Shown: positions 16,569 through 25,932, counted from the first letter of the stretch. The stretch is 64,000 nt of DNA from Anaerolineae bacterium (GCA_019912965.1 JAIOHM010000221.1:1-64000); one strand, 5' to 3'. Made by a program: numbers and translations. Notes: generated from the letters alone by a model not told the origin.

Positions 16569-19271
16569 TCAGCCAGTGGTCTTCATGCCTGCCGAAATAC
16601 CATTGATGGTGTTCAGCGCCGCCCGCAAGATGGCTTTGTATTCGTCATGATTCGGCTGTATTTGGCGAAGCTGCTTGAGCAAATCCACCTGAATAAAATT
16701 CAACGGGTCTACATACGGATTACGCCGTTCAATCGACCGCTGCATAACAGGCGACTGATACAAGAGCGAGGGTTGTTCGATAACCTCGCAGACCATCTTG
16801 CATGAGCGCAGATAGGCCTGTTTCATTTCGCTAAAAATGCTCTCACGCAGGGCTTCATCGCTGACCAGCGAGGCGTACAGTTCAGCAATCCCCATATCCG
16901 CCTTCGCCAAATCCAACTGCACATTTTCCATTAGCGCGCGGAAGAATGTCCATTCTTGATACATCTGACGCAAAAGCGCCATCCGGTCAGGCTGTTCGGA
17001 ACAGAACATCGCCAACGCATAGCCAACACCATACCAACTGGGGATGATGGCGCGGCTTTGCATCCATGAGAATACCCACGGAATCGCCCGCACATCCTGA
17101 AAGCTGCCGCCCGGTTTGCGCTTGGCGGGGCGCGAACTGATGGGCAGATTCGCCAGTTCGTTGATGGGTGTAGCCTGCTGCCAGTATTCCGCGAAACCCG
17201 GTGTTTCATAGACGAATTTGCGGTAAGCCATACGTCCGGCTTCAGCCAGATAATCCATCGCCTGACGCCATTCGGGACGCAGTTCCCCGGCAGGCGGCGC
17301 ACCCCGCACCAACAGTACAGCGTTCAAAACATGATGCAGATGGCGGCGGGCAATATCGGCATTGCTGTAGCGGTAGGCAATCACTTCGCCCTGCTCGGTG
17401 ATTTTGATCGCACCATGAATCGACCCCGGCGGCTGCGAAAGAATAGCCTGATTGGTTGGGCCACCGCCGCGCCCAATGCTGCCACCCCGACCATGAAACA
17501 ATTCCAGCGTCACACCCTGCGACGCACAGGTTTCGGCCAGCGTCTCCTGTGCCGTATAGAGATTCCAGTTGGAGGCCAGATAACCACCATCTTTGCCGCT
17601 GTCGCTGTAACCAATCATAATCTGCTGACGACTGCCACGCGCGGCCAGATGTTTGCGATATTCGGGATTAGCGAACAGCACCGTCATCACGGCTGGCGCG
17701 GCCTGTAAATCGTCAATAGTTTCAAACAGCGGCACAAGGTCTATATCTTTTTCGATGCCCACTTCGCGCGCCAGCAGCAGCATCGCCAGAATATCGCTGG
17801 GCTGCTGGCTCATACTGGCGATGAAAGTATCAATGGCTACTGTGCCATATTGTTTATGCACACGGGCGATCATACGCCAGGTGGCGATGATTTTGTTGGT
17901 GGCCTCGCTGAAATGGGGTTCGATGGGGAAAAATGGACGTGGGTTAGCGATTTCCATCGTCAGAAGGGTTTGTTTGTCGGCTTCCGAAAGTCCCTTGTAA
18001 CTTTCCGTCCGTCCGTAATGCCGGAACATTTCGTCCAGCGCATTGGCGTGCAGGCGCGAATCTTCGCGTATTTCCAGCGGCACGAGATGTAAACCAAACA
18101 GGCGCACTTTTTCCATCAACCGCCGCAGCGCACCGCCCGCCGTATTTCGCCCTTTGTTGCGCTTCAGGCTGGTTTCGATCAACTTGAGATCGTCGTAAAG
18201 TTCCAGTGTTTCTTCATATTCGGCGCGTTCCAGTTTGCCGCGTATCAGGTTCATCTGCTGACGGTAAAGCTCGGTGGGGAACCGTTCATCCAGACCGCCC
18301 GCACCTACTACTGCCTCGTGCAAATCCTCAGAAACCGGTACTTCATCGGCTGAATGCGTTAGATGTTCACTGAGGAAATCAATCTCTTCCAGATAAGCAT
18401 TCCGCACGGCTGCCCGCAGGGTTTGCAGCGTTTGCAGGGTCACTTCCGGCGATACATTGGGGTTGCCATCCCGGTCGCCGCCAATCCACGAGGCGAAACG
18501 TAGCAGCGGCGGCAGTTCCGACCAATCCTCATTTGGGTAATGAGTCTGCAAAGCTTCCCGCAGATCGGCATAGACATCCACCATCACATCCATAATGACC
18601 GAGGTGATGAAGTACAGGCCGAAGTCCACTTCGTCGGCTACTGTTGCCCGCGAAGCACGGGTTGGCCGCGTTTGCCAGAGTTCCTCAATTTCCTCGGTAA
18701 TCTGTGCTTCCAATGCTCTGGACTCGCGCGGCAGCAGGGTTTGACGATCTCGAATCGACATCATCTGTGCAATATGCCGCAGTTTGATTAAAACCTCTTT
18801 GCGCTTGGCTTCGGATGGGTGGGCAGTCAAGACCAACCGGACACTGATTTCGTTCATGATGGTACGGATTCGAGCAGCATCAACCCCGGCGGCCTTCAGA
18901 GCACTCACAGCAGCCTCGGCGGAATCGTCCACGCGCCCGGTTAATTCCCGCTGGCGCAGGGCACGGATGCGCTGCAAATCCTCGGCAATATTGATGAGCT
19001 GAAAATAATTGGAAAATGCCTTAATCAAAACCCGCTTGGCGTCCAGATCGACATCCGCAATCAGCTTTGTGAGTCGTTCGGCTGCACCGGGTTCGTCGTT
19101 ACGGCGGGCTTTGGCAGCGGCGCGCACATCCTCCACCAGATTGAAAGCATCATCACCATGCTGTTCACGGATGACTGCGCCGAGCAAATTACCCAGCAGA
19201 CGAATATCGTTGCTGAGAGGGTTGGTAAGTTCGCGGGTAGCGGGTTTTTCGATGGTGGGTCGGCTGCTCAT
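16569..19271 (-). CDS. ppc: Phosphoenolpyruvate carboxylase
   Basis: 900 residues from ATG 19271 (an in-frame upstream start at 19292 would add 7). Diagnostic motifs are VLTAHPSEAKRK with the catalytic His (~150), GYSDSGKDGG, and FHGRGGSIGRGGGP. It adds bicarbonate to PEP to give oxaloacetate, replenishing the TCA cycle. The length fits the bacterial-type family. The second position of 'TAHPTE' is Ser here, a mild substitution. A terminator lies upstream between it and the preceding small gene, so it should have its own promoter. Confidence 0.97.
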   Translation of the reverse strand: MSSRPTIEKPATRELTNPLSNDIRLLGNLLGAVIREQHGDDAFNLVEDVRAAAKARRNDEPGAAERLTKLIADVDLDAKRVLIKAFSNYFQLINIAEDLQRIRALRQRELTGRVDDSAEAAVSALKAAGVDAARIRTIMNEISVRLVLTAHPSEAKRKEVLIKLRHIAQMMSIRDRQTLLPRESRALEAQITEEIEELWQTRPTRASRATVADEVDFGLYFITSVIMDVMVDVYADLREALQTHYPNEDWSELPPLLRFASWIGGDRDGNPNVSPEVTLQTLQTLRAAVRNAYLEEIDFLSEHLTHSADEVPVSEDLHEAVVGAGGLDERFPTELYRQQMNLIRGKLERAEYEETLELYDDLKLIETSLKRNKGRNTAGGALRRLMEKVRLFGLHLVPLEIREDSRLHANALDEMFRHYGRTESYKGLSEADKQTLLTMEIANPRPFFPIEPHFSEATNKIIATWRMIARVHKQYGTVAIDTFIASMSQQPSDILAMLLLAREVGIEKDIDLVPLFETIDDLQAAPAVMTVLFANPEYRKHLAARGSRQQIMIGYSDSGKDGGYLASNWNLYTAQETLAETCASQGVTLELFHGRGGSIGRGGGPTNQAILSQPPGSIHGAIKITEQGEVIAYRYSNADIARRHLHHVLNAVLLVRGAPPAGELRPEWRQAMDYLAEAGRMAYRKFVYETPGFAEYWQQATPINELANLPISSRPAKRKPGGSFQDVRAIPWVFSWMQSRAIIPSWYGVGYALAMFCSEQPDRMALLRQMYQEWTFFRALMENVQLDLAKADMGIAELYASLVSDEALRESIFSEMKQAYLRSCKMVCEVIEQPSLLYQSPVMQRSIERRNPYVDPLNFIQVDLLKQLRQIQPNHDEYKAILRAALNTINGISAGMKTTG

Positions 19272-19330
19272 GGCGTGTCCTGATTCGTGCAAATTGTCCG
19301 AATAGGAACGCTAGTGTAACGCAGCGGCGG

Positions 19331-19370
19331 GGCAAAACAAAAATCCTGGGACAGCCGAGTGCTGCCCCAG
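19331..19370 (-). terminator. Terminator of the small PH-like gene
   Basis: Stem CTGGGACAGC / GCTGCCCCAG (one mismatch) followed on the minus strand by GATTTTTGTTTT. It separates the 19391-19714 gene from ppc. Confidence 0.8.
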
Positions 19371-19390
19371 TAGCAAAAAGGTTCAGCGGA

Positions 19391-19714
19391 TTATGCGTGT
19401 GCCATCCGGGCTTCAATCTGCCGTTTGGCAGCCTGCACAGCGGCCAGATGACCAACAGGGTAGGACAGGCTTACTGTGTGACCCTGATGATTAATGATTG
19501 AAAACTGAATGTGATGATCGTTGGTGAACCGGGATGCATACAGCCGGACTTCCTTGATGTCAGCGATGGGAATAATCTTCTCCCGCTGAATCAAGCGCGA
19601 AAGAAAATCAGTGTATTGGATGACCACGCGATCCGTATAGACGATCATTTCGTGGTTGGCAGCAGTGACAACCTTGAGGGAATCTCCCTCCTGCGGAATC
19701 GTGTTGGTGACCAT
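19391..19714 (-). CDS. Small hypothetical protein, PH-like beta-rich
   Basis: 107 residues from ATG 19714, preceded by GAAAGGAA. Alternating beta strands (VIQYTDFLSRLI, KEVRLYASRF, IQFSIINHQGHTVSLSY) and a C-terminal helix (AAVQAAKRQIEARM) look like a bacterial PH-like domain, but I cannot assign a family. No signal peptide, so cytoplasmic. Monocistronic: a terminator follows and the upstream gene is divergent. Confidence 0.65.
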   Translation of the reverse strand: MVTNTIPQEGDSLKVVTAANHEMIVYTDRVVIQYTDFLSRLIQREKIIPIADIKEVRLYASRFTNDHHIQFSIINHQGHTVSLSYPVGHLAAVQAAKRQIEARMAHA

Positions 19715-19831
19715 AAAGGTGTTCCTTTCACACCGTTCGGTTAATCTCACTGTAGCGGTTATAATCGCCCGCGTAATGTGCCGTCTGACACCTTTTGTTT
19801 ATGTAAGCTGTCATGTAAGGAGCAAAGCACC

Positions 19832-20725
19832 ATGCCCCTCATCCGTACCCCCGACGAACGCTTTGCCGATCTTCCCGGCTGGCCGTATGCGCCACAGTAT
19901 GTCGAGGTGAATGGAGCGCGGATTCACTATGTTGAAACCGGAACGGGCGATCCGATTCTGTGCCTGCATGGCGAACCGACATGGAGCTACCTGTATCGCA
20001 AAATGCTCCCGGCACTTTCGACAGTTGGGCGGGCGGTAGCGATGGATATGGTTGGCTTTGGGCGGTCGGATAAATTCAGCGAATTGAGCGAATACTCCTT
20101 CCAGATGCATCACGATATGATCGCGGGGTTCATCATAGCGCTGGATTTGCAAAACATTACGCTGGTGTGTCAGGATTGGGGCGGCATCCTCGGCCTGCCG
20201 ATTGCCACCGAAATGCCGGAACACTTCGCGCGGCTGGTGATTATGAACACCGGACTCACAGGCGGCGACCATCCGATGACCGAGGGCTTTATGCGCTGGC
20301 GGGCATTCGCCGAACGTACCGGACGGGCGATTGAACCGGGGCAGTTAATAGAAATAAGCAGCGCTTCCGGCCCATTAGCGCCAGAAGTGAAAGCGGCTTA
20401 TGATGCGCCCTTCCCGGATGAGTATTATAAAGCAGGTGTAGCTGCTTTCCCGCTGTTGATTCCGCTAAAACCGGATGCCCCCGGCGCTGCGGAAAGCCGG
20501 GCTGCACGCGAAAAACTGCGCGAATGGCACAAGCCCGCGTTAGTGATGTTTTCCGACAGCGACCCGGTGACAGGTGGTGTAGACCATTTCTTCCGCCAAC
20601 TCATCCCCAGCGCCAGTGAACAGCCAGAAATCACCATTCAAAACGCTGGACATTTTTTGCAGGAAGAACAAGGCGAGGTGATCGCGGAGCATATCGTGAC
20701 TTTCATCCAACGAACACCGATTTAG
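19832..20725 (+). CDS. Haloalkane dehalogenase-like alpha/beta hydrolase
   Basis: 297 residues from ATG 19832, placed by AAGGAG 9 nt upstream. 'HGEPTWSYLYRKM' carries the Glu-Pro-Thr-Trp halide/oxyanion motif; 'VCQDWGG' supplies nucleophile Asp115 flanked by the halide-binding Trp; FSDSDPVTG (acid) and NAGHFLQEEQ (His274) complete the triad. This is the pattern of haloalkane dehalogenase subfamily I (DhlA/DhmA-like), which hydrolyses C-halogen bonds. Activity and substrate range cannot be read from sequence. TATAAT at 19760-19765 is a likely -10. Confidence 0.85.
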   Translation: MPLIRTPDERFADLPGWPYAPQYVEVNGARIHYVETGTGDPILCLHGEPTWSYLYRKMLPALSTVGRAVAMDMVGFGRSDKFSELSEYSFQMHHDMIAGFIIALDLQNITLVCQDWGGILGLPIATEMPEHFARLVIMNTGLTGGDHPMTEGFMRWRAFAERTGRAIEPGQLIEISSASGPLAPEVKAAYDAPFPDEYYKAGVAAFPLLIPLKPDAPGAAESRAAREKLREWHKPALVMFSDSDPVTGGVDHFFRQLIPSASEQPEITIQNAGHFLQEEQGEVIAEHIVTFIQRTPI

Positions 20726-21744
20726 AGTTTGCCCGCACTGATCTGGCGCAGATAGGCTTGCACCCCCAGCACCAGCGAAACCGTTGGCAGCCACGCCAAT
20801 CCGTAGGCGGTGAAGGCCAGCGCGATAATCGACAATTGATAAACCTCGCCGAGTTGGATGCGCGGCAGACTGTACGCAAAAATGCCCGCAGCGAGGAACA
20901 ATCCGGCGGCGATCAGCAAACGCCACCTACCGATTGGCACAACCGGAATATGCCCATCCAGCAGCGTGTTGCCTTTCGTCCGCCCACGAAACCATAAAAT
21001 CGCCCACGACAGGATTAGCAGCAGCACAATCAGCACCCCTGCACCGCCATCAATCACGCCCTGCGCTAGGCGGATGATGAACAGAATCGCCAGCGTGACC
21101 ACCACCATGCTCCAGCCGCGCGGCGACAAACGCAAATCGTCCTGTGTTAATCCGGCACTCGTGCGCCCTGCATAAAACAATGCCGCGCCGATCAACCCCA
21201 ATCCGGCGATGCCATAAAGCAGCATGGTCAATAATGAGACTTCGCTCAGACCGTTATCCTGCGGCCACCAGCGTACCCACATCCCCCATGCCGCGCCGAC
21301 CACCACGCACCCGATCAATAGAGAACGCCGCCGTTCGCCCCCGGTCAGCGCCAGAAACAAGCCGATCATTTCCGCGCCCAACAATGCATGTGCGCCCATC
21401 ACCCGTGTGACCAGTGTCCGCGGCAGTTCATCCAATGTGGAAGCCGGATTGATGACCAGCGACGCGCTCAAGCTGTATACCCCCGCCAGCACCAACGCCC
21501 CAAACAAATCGCGCGGGCGGTAGCGCACGGTGAAATCCAGCAGCACCGAACTTAAAACCAGATAGCCCGGAATCAACAGCATCCATTCGACCAGCGGACG
21601 CCCAACCGGGTCAGTCCACACCAACACTTCCGAGCCGAACGCCAATGCCAACGCCAGCAAAAACCGAACTGAGAGTACACGCTTTGAATTGCTTTTTACT
21701 GAAAATTGAGAACTGAGAACTGATGACTCGATGGATTGGTTCAT
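20722..21744 (-). CDS. Polytopic membrane protein, unknown
   Basis: 340 residues with about nine hydrophobic segments spread along the length; no recognised motif. Short arginine-rich loops ('YRPRDLFG', 'GGERRRSL') suggest cytoplasmic turns. The N-terminal ~20 residues (MNQSIESSVLSSQFSV) are encoded by an ACTGAGA-type tandem repeat, and the hydrophobic protein proper begins only at ~25, so a later start is possible. The stop overlaps the dehalogenase stop by 4 bp. Confidence 0.65.
   Translation of the reverse strand: MNQSIESSVLSSQFSVKSNSKRVLSVRFLLALALAFGSEVLVWTDPVGRPLVEWMLLIPGYLVLSSVLLDFTVRYRPRDLFGALVLAGVYSLSASLVINPASTLDELPRTLVTRVMGAHALLGAEMIGLFLALTGGERRRSLLIGCVVVGAAWGMWVRWWPQDNGLSEVSLLTMLLYGIAGLGLIGAALFYAGRTSAGLTQDDLRLSPRGWSMVVVTLAILFIIRLAQGVIDGGAGVLIVLLLILSWAILWFRGRTKGNTLLDGHIPVVPIGRWRLLIAAGLFLAAGIFAYSLPRIQLGEVYQLSIIALAFTAYGLAWLPTVSLVLGVQAYLRQISAGKL
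21698..21728. repeat. Short tandem repeat in the N-terminus of a membrane protein gene
   Basis: GAACTGA-type units (gaaaattgagaactgagaac) just inside the start of the 20722-21744 gene. Confidence 0.7.
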
Positions 21745-21870
21745 GAGTGGCCTGATTATGATGGGCTAAAGGGGATAACCTAAAGCGATTGTATATGCGA
21801 TTGTACGGCGGAAGCAAAACGTTTTAGCGACCGCTTAATTCATACCGTAGAACTTACCCCACAATACCAC

Positions 21871-21876
21871 TATAAT
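21871..21876 (+). promoter_or_regulatory. Probable -10 element for the 21916 serine hydrolase
   Basis: TATAAT 39 nt before the ATG. The hexamer 17 bp upstream (TAGAAC) matches a -35 only weakly. Confidence 0.4.
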
Positions 21877-21915
21877 CGTCCGCGCCTTTGAAACAGCGAA
21901 TGTAAGGTTATAACG

Positions 21916-23376
21916 ATGCTTCCAACTGTCACCCATGATTTACAACGCACCTCGCCCGAACGGCAGGGCATCGCTTCTGCTGCTGTGCTTCAGTTTGTCG
22001 AAGCACTGGAAAGTCAGATTCACGAAATCCACAGCTTCATGCTGCTGCGGCATGGCAGCGTCATCGCTGAGGGGTGGTGGTCACCTTATGGGCGCGAACA
22101 TCCCCACCTATTGTTTTCCCTCAGCAAGAGCTTTACCTCAACGGCTGTCGGTCTGGCCATAGCCGAGGGATATTTCTCCATCGACGATCCAGTCCTATCC
22201 TTCTTTCCAGACGAAACGCCCGCCGGAGAGAGTGAATTGCTGGCGGGGATGTGTGTGCGGCATTTGCTGTCGATGTCCACAGGTCAGGCTGAAGATACAT
22301 GGTCATACGTGGTTGATCGACCGGATGGCAACTGGATCAAAGGCTTCTTCAGTGTGCCTGTTGTACATACGCCGGGAACCCACTTTTTGTATAACACGGG
22401 CGCAACTTATATGCTGTCTGCCATCGTGCAGAAAACGACTGGCATGAAGCTGGTCGATTATTTAACCCCGCGCCTGTTTGAGCCGCTGGGCATCGAAAAA
22501 GCCGCTTGGAGCGAATCGCCGCAGGGAATTACAGCGGGCGGAATTGGCCTGAGTCTCAAAACGGAAGATGTCGCCCGGTTTGGTCAACTCTATCTGCAAA
22601 AAGGCAGATGGCAGGGTAACCAACTGCTGCCTGAAGCATGGATTGATGAAGCCACAACTTTCCAAATCTCGAATGCCGACGGCGCACAACCCGATTGGTC
22701 GCAGGGCTACGGTTATCAATTCTGGCGCTGCCGTCATGGCGCTTACCGGGGAGACGGCGTGTTTGGTCAGTATTGTATCGTCATGCCGGAACAGGATGCC
22801 GTTCTTGCCATCACCAGCGGCATGGACGTATTTGATATGCAGCAGCCATTGAATCTGGTTTGGGAGATTCTGCTTCCCGCAATGCAGCCAGACGCGCTTC
22901 CCGACGATGCCGCAGATCAAGACAGGCTGACAAAGAAATTATCCAGCCTGGCAATGATGCCTGTGCAGGGGAAGCCAGAATCGCCTGTTTCGTCACAGAT
23001 TTCCGGTCGAAGTTACGCGGTCGATGCCAATGATCTGAAGATTGAAACCATCGCCCTGAATTTTACCGAGTCCGGCTGCGTCATAAGCATCAAAACAGCC
23101 GCGAATGAAGAGACGATTCCCTGTGGTTATGGGGAATGGCAGCTGGGGCAAACTGCCCTGTTCAACCAACCCCTGTTGTTTGACAACACGCCAATCACGG
23201 CCAGCGGCGCGTGGAGGGACGCAGACACCTTTACGATGATCGTCCGACTTTATCAAACGCCGTTCTTCCATACGCTTGTTTATCATTTCGTCGGGGATGA
23301 GATGATGGTCGAAGTGTCGATCAATGTATCGCTGGAATCTTTGAAACCGCTGCTTTTGACGGCACATGCTGTATAG
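21916..23376 (+). CDS. Serine hydrolase, beta-lactamase/PBP-like (class C family)
   Basis: 486 residues, no signal peptide. SxxK nucleophile motif at Ser68-Lys71 (S-L-S-K in FSLSKSFTST) and a second motif near FLYNTGATYMLSAIV. This fits the beta-lactamase superfamily group of esterases and 6-aminohexanoate-dimer-type hydrolases rather than a true resistance enzyme. The C-terminal ~130 residues form an extra beta-rich domain. It keeps the catalytic dyad that its two relatives at 25933 and 27314 have lost. The next gene starts 12 bp downstream, so they probably form an operon. Confidence 0.85.
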   Translation: MLPTVTHDLQRTSPERQGIASAAVLQFVEALESQIHEIHSFMLLRHGSVIAEGWWSPYGREHPHLLFSLSKSFTSTAVGLAIAEGYFSIDDPVLSFFPDETPAGESELLAGMCVRHLLSMSTGQAEDTWSYVVDRPDGNWIKGFFSVPVVHTPGTHFLYNTGATYMLSAIVQKTTGMKLVDYLTPRLFEPLGIEKAAWSESPQGITAGGIGLSLKTEDVARFGQLYLQKGRWQGNQLLPEAWIDEATTFQISNADGAQPDWSQGYGYQFWRCRHGAYRGDGVFGQYCIVMPEQDAVLAITSGMDVFDMQQPLNLVWEILLPAMQPDALPDDAADQDRLTKKLSSLAMMPVQGKPESPVSSQISGRSYAVDANDLKIETIALNFTESGCVISIKTAANEETIPCGYGEWQLGQTALFNQPLLFDNTPITASGAWRDADTFTMIVRLYQTPFFHTLVYHFVGDEMMVEVSINVSLESLKPLLLTAHAV

Positions 23377-23387
23377 AAGGTGAATAC

Positions 23388-24038
23388 ATGACCCACATCA
23401 CCATTCTCTATACCGCCAATCTGCGCGGCAATCTGGAACTGCTGCCCCGCTTGCAGACCTTCATCCGGCAGCTAAAGGCGCAGCCGATTGACGAAGGCGA
23501 TGATGTGCTGATTTGCGCCGTTCAACCTGTGCCCACCCGGACGATTTTGCTGGATTTGGGGAATGCTTGTGCACCGGAAAGCTGGCATTGTGCAGCGACA
23601 GGCGGGCGTTCGGTGCTGATCGGCCTCGATGCGATGGGCTACCATGCCGCCAACATAGCCGAGGCGCTCACGGATGAATCCCGCGAACGACTAAAAGCCA
23701 ATTTGCTCGGCTTGGCGCTGGTCGATGCCGATCATGACCAACTTGAGAATGATATTTTGCTAACCTGTAGGGGAGGGTCTAAGACCCTCCCGCAGAGCCT
23801 GGTGATCGTGTTATCGCCCGCCGAAACCACCCATCTCGATAACCACATTTTGCACCTCAAAAATGTGCAGGCCGGACAGGTCGGCAGCGTACAGCTACAA
23901 ATGGTGGCGGGTCAGCCGCGTTTGGTCGGTCATGGGATTCACGATATACCGCCCAACACACCGCCGGATGCGACCATCGCCGGAGCAGTCGATTTTATTC
24001 TGAGCGAAGCCCACCAATTCCAGAAAAAACACTCGTAG
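23388..24038 (+). CDS. Degenerate metallophosphatase-like protein
   Basis: 216 residues, RBS GAAGGTGA. The layout echoes the N-terminal metallophosphatase domain of 5'-nucleotidases (UshA type): 'ITILYTANLRGNLE' stands where 'TNDxHG' should be, 'LLDLGN' where 'LDxGD' is, and 'LDAMGYHAANI' where 'NxxGYDAxxxGNHE' is. The metal ligands Asp, His and the NHE triplet are thus missing, so it is probably not a phosphatase. Residues near 127-135 are encoded by a palindromic repeat. I base this on motif spacing only; an unrelated fold is possible. Confidence 0.5.
   Translation: MTHITILYTANLRGNLELLPRLQTFIRQLKAQPIDEGDDVLICAVQPVPTRTILLDLGNACAPESWHCAATGGRSVLIGLDAMGYHAANIAEALTDESRERLKANLLGLALVDADHDQLENDILLTCRGGSKTLPQSLVIVLSPAETTHLDNHILHLKNVQAGQVGSVQLQMVAGQPRLVGHGIHDIPPNTPPDATIAGAVDFILSEAHQFQKKHS
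23768..23794. repeat. REP-like palindrome inside a coding region
   Basis: A perfect 10-bp inverted repeat (gggagggtct / agaccctccc, 1-nt centre) that does not break the reading frame of the surrounding gene. Confidence 0.7.
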
Positions 24039-24068
24039 GGCGAATCAAGGTATCCGCCCTAATTGAAT

Positions 24069-25181
24069 TTAGCGGAACCCAGGTGGCACAACATTGGGAT
24101 CGTATTCCACCACAATGTCTTGATTGGTTCCCTCGCACGACCAGAAAGTCTTGGTATCCATGCCGGAAAGATCACGAATGTTGGAAACATCCGGCGCATC
24201 ATCGCTCATCTTAAATTCCGGGTCGCTCAGCATTTCTTCCGGCGAAATCCGCCCAAACACGCGCGTCACATAACCATAATCCGTGAACAACTTTTGCACC
24301 AATGGATCGCTGGTGGCGTTTACCAACGCAGAAGTCGGCGCGGCATATTCGGTGATGAACGCCCGCCCTTGATACAAATCCACCGTTTGATCAACCAGTT
24401 GCAGATAATTCGTGCCGTCGCTGCTGCCGAAGTTATAGCGCAGATCATCATTCTCAATCACCGGATGCGCGTAATTGGTCGGCAAAGCCTGCGTATCGCC
24501 AAAAATCCAGGTAATGATGCTCATGTTGGGGTTGGCAGCCACCGCCGTCAGCCGCAGCGGAATCATCGGCTCGGTGCCTTCATAGGTCATCGTGATAGGC
24601 TGAATATCCTGCACACCCTGTTCCGGCTGGAGCTTCATTGCCAGAAATACCATGCCCTCGTCGGTGTACAGCTTAATCAGCGGCTCCATCTGCTCGGTGA
24701 TGCGGTAGTCATTGGTTCGCAGCCAGATCACCAGTTCAGTCGGGTCAGGGCTGGTGATGACGTCATAAGCATACGGGCCAGCCGTGCCAGATGCCAACAC
24801 TTCCACCGAGCCGCCGACTGCCCCATCTTCTGCCGAAGCCGCCATCGGCATCGGAATCATGGCGCAGTCCGGCATCAACGGCGGAATAAAAACGGGCGAG
24901 GTCAGCAGGCTCAGTTCGTCAAAAGTAGCGATTTCGGCCACATCCACTGCTGGCACAGACGGCACAGGCACGACCCACGAAAAATCCGGCGCTTCCCCGG
25001 TGTAGTTGATCTGCACATAGGCCGTAATCGTGCTGTCGTCGTTGACCGTAAAAATAATGCGTTCGGCTTGCTGGTCAACCGGAATATTTTGGCAGAACAA
25101 ACCGCCGCAGGCTGCAACCGGTACAGCCAGCACCAGCAGCGTCCCCATCAACATCAGCATCCCTACTCTCAAATGGCGCAT
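24069..25181 (-). CDS. DUF2330 domain protein, exported
   Basis: 370 residues. The N-terminal signal peptide is followed at once by 'ACGGLFCQN', a short cysteine motif typical of DUF2330 proteins, then 'FTVNDDSTITAYVQINYTGEAPDF' split around a tryptophan 'SWVVPVPS', another hallmark. Function unknown across the family; members are secreted or membrane-anchored. It lies 118 bp downstream of the DUF5679-TIR gene on the same strand and is convergent with the metallophosphatase-like gene. Confidence 0.85.
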   Translation of the reverse strand: MRHLRVGMLMLMGTLLVLAVPVAACGGLFCQNIPVDQQAERIIFTVNDDSTITAYVQINYTGEAPDFSWVVPVPSVPAVDVAEIATFDELSLLTSPVFIPPLMPDCAMIPMPMAASAEDGAVGGSVEVLASGTAGPYAYDVITSPDPTELVIWLRTNDYRITEQMEPLIKLYTDEGMVFLAMKLQPEQGVQDIQPITMTYEGTEPMIPLRLTAVAANPNMSIITWIFGDTQALPTNYAHPVIENDDLRYNFGSSDGTNYLQLVDQTVDLYQGRAFITEYAAPTSALVNATSDPLVQKLFTDYGYVTRVFGRISPEEMLSDPEFKMSDDAPDVSNIRDLSGMDTKTFWSCEGTNQDIVVEYDPNVVPPGFR

Positions 25182-25299
25182 AAAAACCTCCTGTTTATAT
25201 CGCTATGCTTGCAGACGGCAACAACAGCGATTTTGTTCCCTAAATCTCTGTGTCCTCTGCGTTCTCGGTGGTTCAATTCTTCTTTCTTGGCGGTTAATT

Positions 25300-25911
25300 T
25301 CACCCGCTCAAGGCCTGCACCATCTGTCGAAAGGCGGTTTTGTAATCACCAGTGAAGTCGAAGCGTGGGCTGCGCCGGATCGGGTCAGGTGGATCAACCG
25401 GGGCAAGCTGGGCGATGACAATGCGTTTGCCCTTCTCGCGGAAGAACTTCCAAGCGGACTCAACACTTGCAGCCGTCAAGGACGCGGCAGAAAGCACATA
25501 CACCATGCGCGAACATTCTTTCAGCGCCGGATGAACACCGCCCGCCCAATGAGTTTCATCTTCCGTGTGCAGCCATACTGCGATGCCCACTTTTTGCAAA
25601 TCATCAGCCACCTGTTCAGCCAGCGCCGCATCCGATTCCGCATAAGCGATATAAGCCGTATCCTGTGCCAGTTTGCCGCGCACACTGCCGCCCACCTGCA
25701 CCGTTGCCGGACGTTCACCGCTGTGCATCGCCGTCCGCCCCATGCGGAAAACCGTTCCGCCGCAGGTTGGGCATTCGCCGCGCATCGCCGGGATTCCGCG
25801 CCGTGTCCATACCGCCTGCGGATTTTCCATCTCTATCGTATCGCGGCAGCGCACACAGTAGGCTTCAATCGCTTCTGCATCGTCGTCGTAATATTCCTCG
25901 CGTTTATCCAC
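25300..25911 (-). CDS. DUF5679 zinc ribbon - TIR domain fusion
   Basis: 203 residues, GTG start with AAGGAACGAGA upstream. Residues 17-58 are a DUF5679 zinc ribbon: AYCVRCRDTIEM then CPTCGGTVFRMG (CxxC...CxxC). Residues ~85-200 are a TIR domain: TAYIAYAESD (strand A), VWLHTEDE (strand B), and a final GDYKTAFRQMV helix. Where other TIR proteins in this window have S-x-[WV]-x-x-x-E, this one reads SVESAW with Ala at the predicted catalytic Glu, so it may not be an NADase. It begins 21 bp after the second degenerate serine-hydrolase gene and is probably co-transcribed. Confidence 0.82.
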   Translation of the reverse strand: MDKREEYYDDDAEAIEAYCVRCRDTIEMENPQAVWTRRGIPAMRGECPTCGGTVFRMGRTAMHSGERPATVQVGGSVRGKLAQDTAYIAYAESDAALAEQVADDLQKVGIAVWLHTEDETHWAGGVHPALKECSRMVYVLSAASLTAASVESAWKFFREKGKRIVIAQLAPVDPPDPIRRSPRFDFTGDYKTAFRQMVQALSG

Positions 25912-25932
25912 GCTCTCGTTCCTTCCGCCCTT

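Noticed and set aside
21916..23376. Antibiotic-resistance beta-lactamase
   Set aside because: No signal peptide, an extra C-terminal domain and an esterase-like second motif; it fits the broad serine hydrolase group better.
24063..25355. A 430-codon plus-strand open frame
   Set aside because: Antisense shadow of DUF2330, full of His/Arg low-complexity sequence and without a start signal.
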